A DNA stretch of 64,000 bases from Pohlia nutans. Lineage: Eukaryota > Streptophyta > Bryopsida > Bryales > Mniaceae. The position numbers were made by a program, and so were the translations under genes. Within the stretch, counting starts at the first letter, position 1. Each line of letters opens with the position of its first letter. This document shows, one piece after another, positions 48,918 through 60,278 of this stretch. The notes under the pieces are model-generated. The model made no database searches. It had not been told where the DNA came from and saw only the letters and a list, made by a program, of their open reading frames with translations. The stretch is taken from assembly GCA_022496805.1 (NCBI GenBank), contig CM040094.1, positions 558,001 to 622,000 on the forward strand, given 5' to 3'.

Positions 48918-49745
48918 AGTCCACTTGCGGGCCCCAAAAAGGGCCCCCAAGTGTTCTAGGAATGCCCGTGGGGCCCCGGGGTTGACCCCTAGGCCCATGT
49001 GGTCCTAGCCGTGCCCCGTGGGCACCAAATGCAAAATCAGCCCACTTGATGGCTCCAAACGGGGCCCCCAAGTGTTCTAGGAGTCCCCAAGGGACCCGTG
49101 GGGTTGACCCCTAGGCCCATGCGGACTAGCGGTGCCCCTCGGGGCCCAAATGCAAAATCAGCCCACTTGGGGGCTCCAAACGGGGCCTCCAAGTGTTCTA
49201 GGAGCCCCCCTGGGGCCCCGGGGTCGACCCCTAGGCCCATGCGGACGTAGCGGTGCCCCTCGGGCCCCAAATGCAAAATCAGCCCACTTAGGGGCCCCAA
49301 ACGGGGCCCCCAAGTGTTCTAGGAGCCCCCATGGGGCCCCCGGGATCGACCCCTACGCCCATGTTGTCGTAGCCGTGCCCCGTGGGCACCAAATGCAAAA
49401 TCAGCCCACTTGGGGGCCCCAAACGGGGCCCCCAAGTGTCCTAGGAGTCCCCAAGGGACCCCCGGGGTCGACCCCTAGGCCCATGCGGACCTAGCGGTGC
49501 CCCTCGGGGCCCAAATGCAAAATCAGCTCACTTGGGGGCCCCAAACGGGGCCCCCAAGTGTTCTAGGAGCCCCGTGGTCGACCCCAATGCCTTTGCGGTC
49601 CTAGCAGTGTTCCTCGGGGCCCAAATGCAAAATCAGCCCACTTGGGGGCCCCAAACGGTGCTCCCGAGTGTTCTAGGAACTCCCGTGGAGCCCCCAGGGT
49701 TGACCCCTAGCAGCATGCCATCCTAGCGGTGCCCCTCGGGCTTAG
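48918..49745. repeat. GC-rich tandem array, seven copies of about 121 bp
   Basis: Units start CACTTG at 48922, 49043, 49164, 49285, 49407, 49529 and 49639. Each contains CACTTGGGGGCCCC and its mirror GGGGCCCCCAAGTG (a hairpin), then TCTAGGAG, GACCCCTAGGCCCATG and CAAATGCAAAATCAGC. CACTTGG also occurs in the element's terminal repeat. It lies upstream of both divergent genes. ORFs read through it are repeat artefacts. Confidence 0.9.
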
Positions 49746-50189
49746 ATGCCTATTCAGCGCATGAATTGATCGATAAAATAATGGTTTAGGGAGAAACGTT
49801 TACCTCAAAGTCTTGAATTCGTGGTTGAAGCTCTTAGACTCTGCAGATGGAACTCCCCCACTAACGAATTAATGCTCCCTTCCAAATTCCTGTCACGAAT
49901 CGAAACGAACACGAAAAGAAAATTAGTTGAGAAAGAGTGAATTTTTTAAATGAAATGCTTTCGTGAGTTGTTCTTCATATATATCACAAGAACCCTTCAT
50001 TCTTCTCATTACAACGATGGAGAGCTGACCATGGTATGTGTTAGAGAGCTTAAGTGAAATAGTGGGTTTTTTTGAAGTTTTTTGCGAAAAATTGAACGCA
50101 ATCTGATGTTATAGAGAAAGGAGAATGTGGAAGAGGGACGGAGGGCTGGAGAGAGAAACTTGCGTAAGCCAAAAAATGGGCAAAGAGGG

Positions 50190-50660
50190 TGCGCGGCCGC
50201 GCACCCTCTCCTATTTGTGTGTGTCTCCAAGGGAGGCCAGCCCAATGGGCTGGCCGCCCTTGGAGCGGGCGAGCTGGCCAGCAGGCCGGCCAAAGCCGGC
50301 TGACAGCCAGGCCAGCCGACCAGCTGGGCCGACTAGGCCAGCCAACCAGGCCAGCGAGGCCAAGCGAGGCCAGCCAGCCAGCCAGCTGGTCGGGCCCAGC
50401 TGGCGGGGCCGGCCAGCAACCGGCTGTTTTTTTTTTTTTTTCATTCTTTTCTTTTTCCTGTTTTTCTTTTTTCTTTTTTCATTCTTTCCTTTTTCCTTTT
50501 TTCCTTTTTCCTTTTTCATTCTTTCCTTTTTCCTTTTTTCCTTTTTTCCTTTTTCATTCTTTCCTTTTTTCTTTTTTCCTTTTTTTCTTTTTTTGGTTTT
50601 TTATTTTTGTTTGTTTCCTTTTTCCTTTTTTAGGTTTGATTTTTTTGTTTTCGGTTTTTT
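50190..50660. repeat. GGCCAGC-rich block and pyrimidine tract
   Basis: 50190-50428 is made of short GGCCAGC/GCCGGCC motifs in direct and inverted order, including GGCCAGCCCAATGGGCTGGCC. 50429-50660 is an almost pure T/C tract of CTTTTTTC-type units. It lies between the divergent genes. The Phe- and Lys-rich ORFs here are low-complexity artefacts. Confidence 0.8.
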
Positions 50661-50689
50661 TTTTAATTACAGTCTTTAAAATAAATTTC

Positions 50690-51010
50690 AAGCATCTATT
50701 TAGTTCCATTACAAAGAGGATATTGATGAAATATGTTGTTATAGGTTGAAATGTATATCTCTAAGTGTAGTAATTTGTGGAGATCTTTTGGTTGCATAAT
50801 TGTACGAGGTGACTTCTTCGAGTGCAGTTTTGATTCATTTTCAACTAAGATCTTAGAAGTTTTTGATGAATAACTAGAACATGAAATGAGGTATAATAAT
50901 TTCAGAAATCATCCTATTTCTCATCGGTTCAAACTTGCATGAAGCAATTATCTCATAAAATCTACAGAAAATATCATCGTTGTTATTGAATTAACAGTCT
51001 ATTCCATTTC
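50690..51010. mobile_element. Partial inverted copy of the 566-bp TTAA family
   Basis: Phrases such as AAGTGTAGTAATTTGTGGAG, GAGTGCAGTTTTGA and ATCGGTTCAAACTTGCATGAAG match the interior of 18775-19340 in inverted orientation. Both ends are lost. Confidence 0.4.
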
Positions 51011-51146
51011 CTTTTGATTTGTGAAAGGTATATATATGGGAGGATTTATTCAGCACTAGTGGAGTACTGATCAGCGGGGTGTAGGAGCTTTCTACAACGA
51101 ATCCAGGAGTTCCCGGTAAGACTTTATACCTAAACCATTGCATTAA

Positions 51147-52087
51147 CCCCTAAAGGCCCTTAAAAGCCAAAATGGCTTTTTGCTGTTTCGGGCAGCTTAG
51201 ATGGAAGGTCTAAATTAAGAATTTTAGACTATAATTTGGCGTGGGCGTGGTCATACATACAAGGTGTGTGGGGTAAGAATTACAAAGTCAAATTCGGGTT
51301 TTATAATTCTTTTATTGAAATTTTTGGTTTCAAGCCCAACTGGGGCAGAAAAAAACTTTTTATTATAATCATTTTTTCAATTTTTTTTTTTTTTGAGACA
51401 TGCTCTTCACCACATTTAGGCTCAGAATTTGAAGTGACCCATGTTGATTATTTTCTTGGCTTGACAAGGGCAGCCTCCAAAATAAAGAACAGCAACCTCC
51501 AAGGTTTTTTGTAATTTCACATCCATTTCTTTCGAAATTTGTCAAAATTTGAGATTTTGAAAAATTTTAAAAATAATTTCGCCTAAAATTTATAAAATCA
51601 TAGAGGTACCTAATCACCGTTCATTTTTTCCAAAAATCAAATACAATTAATGTGATGCATGTTTCACCAAATTGCCATTTTTATACCTACTTCCGGAAAT
51701 TAATTTGCATGAAGGTTTGAAACGCGTAATGAGTCTCTAAAATTTTGCATGAGCGTACCCAACTTAGTTATCTACATGGAAAAAAATATGAGCAAAATGT
51801 TTGGAGTAACAATCTTCAAGTCCCCCTTTGCACTATGGAGACAATGCCTCCCAAGCAATGCCCCGAAAAACTTTTGCACAAACTTTGGATGTTACGATCT
51901 TGCAAATGATAAACATCCAACGGTCAATTTTTGAAACAGTAGCTATGAATAGGCTTAGGTACAAGATCTTACGGTTGGAATTCTAAAAGAAGTAAAAAAA
52001 ATTGGTTCACATCCCCGGGAGTTCATAGAGGTAGAAAATCCTAGTTTTGAGGTTTCAAGCTCCCAAAAACACAAGGAAATTTAGGGG
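51147..52087. mobile_element. TTAA-flanked MITE, 941 bp, inside the 12.4 kb element
   Basis: Starts CCCCTAAAGGCCC and ends TTTAGGGG, flanked by TTAA at 51143-51146 and 52088-52091. Internal ACAAGATCTTACGGTTGGAA recurs in related form near 33670 and 61220. Inserted after the host element, so younger. Confidence 0.6.
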
Positions 52088-52526
52088 TTAACATTTAATT
52101 CATGTTGTCATCAACAGCGCCCTGTACTCTGGCAAATTGCAAGTGTACTTCGACGGGGGCCCCATACGAGCCCTAGGAACAGTTGGGTTTTTATTTGGGG
52201 CCCCCTAGTGGGCTCATTTTAAACTCCTAAATGTACAAAGGTGTCTCCAGATTTGACAATTTGAGGAAAGTCATCATAAAGTACTATATGGAATAATATT
52301 TTACGATTGATGTATGAATGATAGTTTTAGATTTTGAATTGAATATTCCATCCGTATGGTGAGGTTAACCAATGCTATATCAAATATTTTATTCTAAACT
52401 TTAAAAGAGAGAATTCTAAATTCCTTATAAAATTGATTTTAAGCAACATATTAACAAATTTTTAAGTAGAAGTTGTTGGAATGGATGAATTCATTTTAAC
52501 AAATTTAACAAATTTTTAAGTAGAAG

Positions 52527-52735
52527 TTGTGGGCTGATTTTGCATTTGGGCCCCGAGGGGCACCGTTAGGATCGCATGGCGCTAGGTGTCAACCCCGGGG
52601 GCCCCACAGGGTCTCCTAGAACACTTGGGGGCCCTGTTTGGGGCCCTCAAGTGGACTGAATTAGCATTTGGGCCCGGAGGGACATCGCTAAGACCGCATG
52701 GGGCCTGGGGTCAAGCCCGGGGACACTCGGATTAA
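52527..52735. repeat. Inverted fragment of the 121-bp array
   Basis: About 1.7 units of the 48918-49745 repeat in opposite orientation, with GCTGATTTTGCATTTGGGC and AACACTTGGGGGCCC. A still more diverged unit lies at about 52150-52215. Together they face the main array as an inverted pair, just upstream of the transposase start. Confidence 0.7.
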
Positions 52736-52892
52736 GAGTTCTTACCGTTTCAAACAAACAAAACATAACAAAACATAACAAAACAATTGTACTTTATGTA
52801 TAGATCGTAGTTAATAGCAGCGTTATCGATAAGCTATTATAAATGTTTGTTATACTGAGTACGGATTGCAAATTTGGTGAACAGAGATACGG

Positions 52893-55800
52893 ATGACGAT
52901 GGATTCGAGTGCCTTTGGAAGCCCTGTTGCTTTACAAAACGTTGTAGGAGGTGTGGACAGACCGGGACCTAGTGTAGGAGAGCGACCCACTGGGCGTCCC
53001 GTTCGCGTGAGTTTGTTCCAAGAGGTACGAACACACTGTACTCAGATGGAGACACAACAGAGGAATGAGACGGTACAACTACTATCGACTGGAGGAAGCG
53101 TTGTGGGATTCGGAGTGGTTGATAGTTCTTTCAAACGTGGGATGGAACTGAATCAGGTAAAATTGTTTCCATGTGAAGTTGATGTACGTATCTCATGTGT
53201 TGTAGACGAAATGTTCTGGACTGGAGAGGTAGTCGGGGAACATCTTGGACAATGTTTGGACGTAGTCATACGTTGGCAGAGGTCATTGTTGCGGGTTGTC
53301 CAAAGTAATGAACAGCCTCCACCTTCATCTGGTAGGGGACAAAATTTCTCGTTCTCTATAGCGGCACTAGCCCAATATGATTTCCATGAGGATGATGGAG
53401 ATTCCAATCGTACGGATATGTATTCTGCCACGCTAGTTCAGTCGGGCATTCGAGAGGAGTCATCTCCAATGACGCAAGGATCACAATCTAGCGTAGGGAA
53501 TCTTCCACATGTAGAAGGTTTAGCTCCAGAGGGACCAAGCAAGATGTACTCTATGGAGAATCGAAAGAGTAGAGTTCCTAAACTACGTGAGAAGGGCGAG
53601 CCACGAATGGAGAAAGTGACATTGGCAAGCGTTAGATCTGCAAAGTAGAGAGGGGGGTGCAAACGTAATTGTTTGAGGGATGTGAATGAGAAGTACATTT
53701 TGGAACAACGGTACATGGCGTGGGCGCAAAAGTATGAAGTGAGAGCGACTTGGATTTTGCAGATGCTAAACGCTTTTTACACAATTACTGAGGAACAGAG
53801 GCGAAACAAATATGATACGAAGTTGGATGGCTTGCCGGTTTGTAATGGGTGTTACGCTGCAGCATTGGGTTACTCGCAGAGACGTTTCAAGGAATTGAAA
53901 CAATCTCAACAAGTGTATGGGAGGATCGCAGCTGTCCATGGAAACGTTTGCAAAATTAGAGAAGGGGCAAAATTGTCTGCGGCCCGTTAATGTTTTTCTA
54001 CATTTGTAGATGAAGCGGGGTGCACATAACCGCATCGTCAAATACGACGGAAGAGTGATAACTCGGTATTGGCACTAGTGCTGCTGCCAATGAACACGAC
54101 GAAAGTGGACGTGTTCAATTATGTAAACGAGGAAGTGAAGCGGATACATGATGGGGAACCGTTGTCAATAAGTTCGTTCCGAAAGTTATGGAGGATGGAG
54201 TTCCCGCACGTGCAAATTCCACCGTTTTCAAGGTTTTCGAAGTGCTTCCATTGTTGGGAGTATAAGTATGGGATGGAAGCAACGAACAACACGGTGGCGA
54301 AGGTGCAGATTAAGAATTTGTTTCTCATTCACATCCGTCACCAAATGGAGGAACGACGTGATTACTGGTTATTCAAAAGGTCGGCTATAATAAATCCAGA
54401 CCTCTATATGTGCCTAATAGTCGACGGCATGGACCAGAACACCACCATGATTCCAAAGATGAGACAAACGGTGAAGAACATTGAGTCGCGGTTTGTGAAG
54501 AATCACTTGTGTGGAGTCCTCGTACATGGAATTGGATTGTACGCAGACGTGTGGATAGACTCGCACCACAAGCATGATAGCAACCAAGTCATTACAACAG
54601 TGATGCATGTGATAGATGACGTGAGACGAAGGAAGGATGCGCTGCCTCCTACGTTGCGAATCCAAGCAGACAACACAACCCGAGAGAACAAGAACATCTA
54701 CATTTTTGCCCTATGTGCTGCCGTTGTTGGAATGGGCTACTTCCAAGAAGTACAGCTATGTTTTCTTATAGTAGGACACACTCACGAGGACATCGATCAG
54801 CGGTTCACCATTATATCTCATACGTTGAAGAGATCAAACATCGATTCCCTGAAGCAACTGTTGCAGTTGGTGGAAAAAAGAACGTCGTATACAGAGTCAT
54901 TCGTGGGCGCTCGCATTTGGAGAACGTGAGGGATTGGAAGGCATTCATTACGCCGCATTTGCTGACGGGAGGTGATACACTGACGGGCATAACATTTCCG
55001 CATCAAATGAGATTTTACACGGAGAATGGTGCGCCCCGAGTGCAGTTCAAGCATTACAGCAAGGATGTATGGGGTCCTACGGAGGGACACTTGTGTCTGC
55101 GGTCTCTACCTACAAGAGAGGAGAAGCCAAATCTTGCAGAGTTGTTTGGTGCGGACGATAGGGAGTTGAAAGCCTTGGGGGAATTCATTGCATACAAGGA
55201 GAAGTGTGTGGAAAGAATACAACACGTGGAGGAGAACTTACAGGCAATAGAGGAAGCGCGGTGGCTGATCAAGTATTTGAAGAATTTTCCTCTGCAAGAT
55301 AGAAGTGAGAATGCAAAGCTACCGTTCTGGCCTTACGAAGCACATGTGAACGCAACAGGAGACGATGCCACGGTGGAAACAACAATAGATGACGTTGACT
55401 CCAATACAGCAAGTAATACGAATGCGGTTGTGGACTCGATCATGGCAACAATGCCGAACCCAGAGCCTCGAGGGTACTTCGGACCTCGAAAGGGCATACC
55501 ATCTACTGCAGCGGTAACGAGAACGCCTAGAAGAACAGGGACGGAAGTAGTGGGCCAAGCATCATCTACAGCTACCCTGGAGGCAATAGATGATCCGTTT
55601 CCAGTTTTCAATCCAGCGAGGGACTTGGAGATTGGACAGTTCGTGGCTTTAACAGTAGAGCGGAAAGTAGTAAGGGCTGGAGTACCATTCTATGTGGGGA
55701 AGGTGGTGGAATTTGGACAAGGCAAATGGGCAATGAAAGTGAAGGTGATATGGTATTGGCCTATTATGAGGCGAGGTGTGACGGATGAAGCAGGTTCTGA

Positions 55801-56080
55801 GCCACAACGATACAGGAACTGCATGGAAGCATCTTGGGAGCCATCTGGTGAGAGACATGGTTGGGTGGACAAAGAAGCTGCTATATTTTCATGGAGAGAT
55901 GTACCAACAAGAACGAGAAGTGGACATTTAAAGGTGAAGTTCATTTCTATACAAGGAGTTCGAACTGAGAACCAAGTAACTATTCCCAATGAAGCAAAGC
56001 CACACATACTTGAATATATTGCATTACAGGTGGAAGGCATGGATGACGAGAGGATGCAGAACGAGCTAGATGCTTACTAG
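52893..56080 (+). pseudogene. DUF7869-like transposase of the 12.4 kb element, broken by stops and a frameshift
   Basis: One plus-strand frame runs from ATG 52893 to 54929, cut only by TAG 53646-53648, TAA 53988-53990 and TAA 54018-54020; similarity then continues in another frame to 56080, with the break near 54912-54916 (one base missing). Zinc-binding-type cysteines come first (GGCKRNC at about 53652, VCNGC at about 53838, KCFHC at about 54240). A triad typical of RNase H-like transposases follows: CLIVDGMDQNTT (about 54412), LRIQADNTTRENKN (about 54655) and VGHTHEDIDQRF (about 54772). The DN..RENKN and GHTHEDID signatures are those I recall for DUF7869 proteins, whose function is not established. 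The C-terminal part holds DWKAFITPHL and a basic region. The role as transposase is inferred. Confidence 0.7.
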
Positions 56081-56562
56081 AATAGAATTGTATATGTTAT
56101 ACAATATATGGTTTTTTGTATTAGATGTCGAGGTATTGAAGGGAAAAGTGTGTACTATTATTATAAAACGCGAACGAGTACACGATTTTTGTATAATACA
56201 AAGAATAATTAAATCTTATCTGTATGTTTGTAGCCCATATCTAAATGCATACAATGTGCTTGTATGATTATGTAAGATGCGTGCACAAATAAGGGATTCA
56301 GAATTCCTACTTTCGTACCTATCGCATAGTATGTGTAGAACGAATATCACAGGATAATTTTGTTGCGTATAGGACAAAAATTTGACATATAGAAAATGCA
56401 AATACAAATTCTTTAAAGGAAATCCCCCATCGAAAATCTCCATGAATTTCCAATTTATCCTTATTAGAAGGGAATTGCTGGGAAAAAAAATTTGCCTAAT
56501 TTTTTTTGCAATTTTTTGGGATTTGAATTTTTAGTGCGCCCGGGGGCAAGTGCATGATTATA

Positions 56563-56594
56563 TGGCCAAGTGCGTAAATAGCGAATTGCGTGTT
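56563..56594. repeat. Right terminal inverted repeat of the 12.4 kb element
   Basis: TGGCCAAGTGCGTAAATAGC and onward to GCGTGTT, an exact inverted copy of 44216-44247. ATAG follows. Confidence 0.9.
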
Positions 56595-57335
56595 ATAGGT
56601 TGCATGCTATGAGTTGTGGGTTCTTCCAATTGGAAGAGAGTTGAAAGGATAATCTAATTTAGCCAAAATCTCTTACTTTCCTAATTCTTTTATACCCCCA
56701 TCCATTAGAAGGTCTTTGAAAAAAATGTTAATGAATTGAACATCTTGTCAAATTGTGTTATGCATCTTGTTAGCTACTTCATCTTGAGAATGGTAAAAAA
56801 TGGCACATGATTTCAATTTATTTATTTTTGGTTTGGGAGCAACACCTGTTTCGTTAAAAGTGCACATAGCCATGTGCACTTTTTTTTGTTGGTAATTTGT
56901 ACTATGGGCTATATATGACGTCAAAAAAGGTCCTATATTTCATATATTCATGTACTAATTTTTTGTAAAAAACTATGCGTTAAATATGAAGGCATCCATT
57001 TCAAACATACGTATATATTGAAGTACTAGTTGGCAATTTTAAATTTCACTATCGTTATTGAGCCGGCAGTTTGCATCTATACTAAGCTACAAATTCTTCT
57101 TTATATCTTATTTTTTCAAATTAAATGTAGATCCATATGATGAGCTATTGCAAAAAGTTTGATCTAGAAAAGGGGGCTTAGAGGGGTGGGCACGTGCCTA
57201 CCCCCTCTAAAAAAATTGGTAGAAAAGTTTGATAGTAAAGGAATGTAGGCACCTACCTACTTTTTCCTATAATTTTTGGACAAAAAAATTTGATAGCAAA
57301 TGGGGGGTGGGCACAAAATAATTTAAATGAGAGGG

Positions 57336-58400
57336 TTAGACATATGCCAAACCCCCATCACTTGCAATGTCTCAAGAAAAATAAAATGAGAGGGTTAGGC
57401 ATATGCCTAACCCCCATCACTTGCAATTTTACAAAATAATTAAAATGAGAGGGTTAGGCATATGTTTAACCCCTAATTGCCCAACCATGCATATTTTGCA
57501 TGATGTACACATTTCATCCGTATTTTCTCATCCGTCATGCACTTTTTGTGGTGTAATTTTTTTACTGAATTTTTTATGGGAAGTTAGCTTCATGTATGTG
57601 TGATCCGATCGAAAAGGATATTGAAAAAATTATGCCTCATTTTGTGTTGTAGTGTTTCACCCAAAATCTTGAAGATTTTGGTCTAAAAGTGTTCTTGAAA
57701 AAAAAAACTATTAAAATCAAGCATCCAAAAAATCTCCAAAAATCACTACACCTAAAGTACTACATTATAACCCATCACAACAAATTTCATCCACATATTG
57801 TCAATATCTTATTTGTAATTGAATTACAAAATAATTTTTTATTTTATGTTTCAAAATTTATATAAAAAGATTAGTGATAGCAATCATAGATCTAACCGTA
57901 TAGATAGAATCTAAAATTAAAAATGTATAACTTTTATTCATACATCAAGTTCTAAATATTCATATTAATTGCATTTTATAATGCATCTTTGCAAAACTGC
58001 CTAAACTGGACATAAGTGAGGACGTTTAGGGGTTAACCCTTATCACTTGCAATGTCTTCAAACAATTGAAATGAGAGGATTAGACATATGCCAAGCCCCA
58101 TCATTGGCAGTGTCTTCAAACAATTGAAATGAGAGGATTAGACATATGCATGACCCCATCACTCAAATAAATTCGAACAAGAGGGTTAGGCATATGCCTA
58201 ACCTTTCATCATTTGCAATTTCTTAAAAGGATTGAAATGAGAGGTTCAGGCATATGCCAACCTCCAACACTTGCATTTAAAAACAAAAAACAAAAAATAT
58301 TGAAGGGTTAGACCTATGCCTAACCCCAATAGTTGCAATTCACAACAAAATAAAATATGGGATGCTTAGGCATATGTTTTTCCATTGGTAGAGTGACATG
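57336..58400. repeat. Left array of palindromic 58-bp repeat (interrupted by a MITE)
   Basis: About nine units, each with a version of GGTTAGGCATATGCCTAACC followed by CCATCACTTGCAATTT and an AAAT-rich link, spaced 57-62 bases. The unit near 57450 is split by the TTAA element at 57470-58032. The core is an almost perfect palindrome around CATATG. Confidence 0.75.
57470..58032. mobile_element. piggyBac-type MITE (TTAA target), 563 bp, CCGCCCAACC family
   Basis: Starts CCCCTAATTGCCCAACCAT and ends AGGACGTTTAGGGG, flanked by TTAA at 57466-57469 and 58033-58036. End-to-end match with 18775-19340. It inserted into a unit of the palindromic array, so it is younger than the array. Confidence 0.75.
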
Positions 58401-58899
58401 CACCTTGGAATGTAGTCAGGTAAAGAAAAAAAAGGATAGAATCTCATCCATATACATATGTTCATCTATAAAATATCTATACATAAGGCATTTTCATCAA
58501 AATAATGACGTTTTTTGTATTTTTTTTTAAAGACTTCGACAATTTCATCCACTTTTACGCCCATTTTTTCGAGTGTAAAATTAGCCACTACCAAAATGAG
58601 GTAAGATTCTGGCAAAGATTCACCAATCTGATTTTGGAAGATGAGTGTTGTTGGTAACAATGCTGTTCATCCCCCCCGTATGGTAGTAGCCTTGTAGCAC
58701 GAATTCAAAAGGAGGAAACCGAGGAATGAGACGAAGGAAGCACAAGAAGGAACCAGTTCCAGGGATTTAAACCCTAACCCTAATTTTAACGAAACTTGGG
58801 GATGGACCAGGGTCAATCTAGTCTGTCTTTTCGCATGTCCGTTGGGTTTTTGAGGGAGAACGGAAGGTGTATGATCGAGACGGAGGGAGACGGGAAACC

Positions 58900-59640
58900 A
58901 TGGCAAACGCAGGGCTGCGCAAGAGCGTGAACGAGAAGGTTGGGGTTCGCAGTGTCTCATGAAATGCTCGACCGGCTGAATGTGCGCACTTCATTTTGGG
59001 TGTGTGTAGAGAAGACGGGTCAGTGGAGGTGCAATTAGGGCAGGCGCAGGTGCTTGCCTTGGTGAAAGGGGAAATCATGCAGCCATATCCAGACCAGAGA
59101 AATGAAGGCTCCATGTTGATTTTCACCGAATTCTCGTCGATGGGTAACCCTGCCTTTGAGCCAGGCCGTCCGAGCGACATGGTGGTGGAGCTTGGGCGCA
59201 TCATCGACTATGGGTTAAGGTAATGGCTTTTCCTTTCACCTAAACCCTAAACTCTCTTGCCACCTCTGAATGCTTGTTTGATTTTTGTAACCCTAAACTC
59301 TCTTGCTACCTCTGAATGTTTGTTTGTTTGTTTTTTATCACAAATGAAGGATTTTATTGCAAACCATGAACTCTGGGATAGAAGATGCTTGGCTGTTTGA
59401 ATTGGGAAGTCAATTTCTTTCTTATTGTTTTGAAATATGGTAGATAGACGAGGCTTTTTTTGCTCAGAAAACACTAAGCACAAAGTTTTTGAAGCCAGTT
59501 TCATGTTTGTTATGTGAGCTTAACTGGAACACGGAATGAGCTTGACATGGAAAGTAGAGCCATAGACACGGAGTCTGTGTATTTTGTCAGGTTGATTTGT
59601 ATGGGCCATCCGAATGGATATCCACATCGGGTAAGTAAAT
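58900..59640 (+). pseudogene. RRP45: RRP45 (exosome PH-ring subunit) fragment captured in the 4.2 kb element
   Basis: Fragments match plant RRP45, a ring subunit of the RNA exosome. A start-like MANAGLRKSVNEK lies at 58900; an exon-like block about 59000-59219 reads EDGSVEVQLGQAQVLALVKG, MQPYPDQRNEGSMLIFTEFS and ELGRIIDYGLR, ending at a donor (AAG/GTAATG). A block at about 59553-59637 reads ESRAIDTESV, then continues only in another frame as VWAIRMDIHI, with an in-frame TGA between. Introns are kept, so it was copied as DNA, not as processed mRNA. The frame change and stop, and loss of the rest of the gene, make it a pseudogene. Confidence 0.75.
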
Positions 59641-60014
59641 TCTTCATTACCTTCTTCGTGTACTGTATTTGGCTATTAAGATTTGATCATAAGCTTACCA
59701 CTTAGATCGTTAGAATCACTACTAGCAAAGTTGTGAGTCGGGTTTCAGGGTTTCGGGTTTGCCTGCTAAAGGAGTTTTGGTTGCGTTTTGCCAGGAATCT
59801 TGTGGAATGCTGGGAATCTGGCAGCACTTGCCGTGCTTTTATCTTACAAAAGACCAGAATGCACTGTAGGAGGTGACGATGGGCAACAAAAAAGTGTACA
59901 TCCCCCTAATAAAGTTTATATTATTATTGAGCTTGTCAATGACTATTAAAGTAGGGCTATGGTGTAACAAAATTCAGTATCTAAGCGTCAAAGATAATTA
60001 CTTCAAATTTAAAT

Positions 60015-60244
60015 ATCGAAATGTAAGTGCTTGGGGGTTAGGCATATGCCTCACCCTCCCATATTTTATTCTACTATGAAATGCAAGTTTTGGGGGTTAC
60101 GTGTATGGCTAAGCTTCCATATTTTATTTTGTCGAGAATTGCAAGTATTAGAGAGTTATGCTTATGTCTAATCTTCCTATATTATTTTTTGCTATTAAAT
60201 GCAAGTGTTTGGGGTTAGACATATGCCTAAACCCCCCTCCCCTC

Positions 60245-60278
<34 letters not shown>

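Larger units (their letters stand above)
44216..56594. mobile_element. 12.4 kb TIR transposon with DUF7869-like and ParB-like genes (unassigned superfamily)
   Basis: Perfect 32-base inverted ends (44216-44247 and 56563-56594), starting AACACGCAATTCGC and continuing to GCACTTGGCCA. ATAG on both sides (44212-44215, 56595-56598) is a 4-bp target duplication. Order inside: a small minus-strand ORF, a ParB-like gene (-), a 121-bp GC-rich array, a GGCCAGC-rich block and pyrimidine tract, a TTAA MITE inserted secondarily, an inverted fragment of the array, and a DUF7869-like transposase gene (+). The two main genes are divergent. Both have in-frame stops, so the copy is probably dead. I know of no described superfamily with this combination. 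Confidence 0.8.

Noticed and set aside
49037..49726. Pro/Gly/Ala-rich ORFs over the 121-bp array
   Set aside because: They arise because the unit length changes reading frame rarely; composition is that of the repeat.
50125..50749. 184-186-residue plus-strand ORFs with a Phe-rich half
   Set aside because: They read through a pyrimidine tract and GGCCAGC repeats; no domain.
45427..54929. TAG/TAA read as Gln (ciliate-type code) or readthrough in the transposon genes
   Set aside because: Host genes in the same window (DGD1, bL20) end properly at TAG or TAA, and the transposase also has a frameshift. Decay of a silenced element is simpler.
58900..59640. A working RRP45 gene
   Set aside because: The conserved stretch changes frame within the third block, meets an in-frame TGA, and no later exons are found before the palindromic array.
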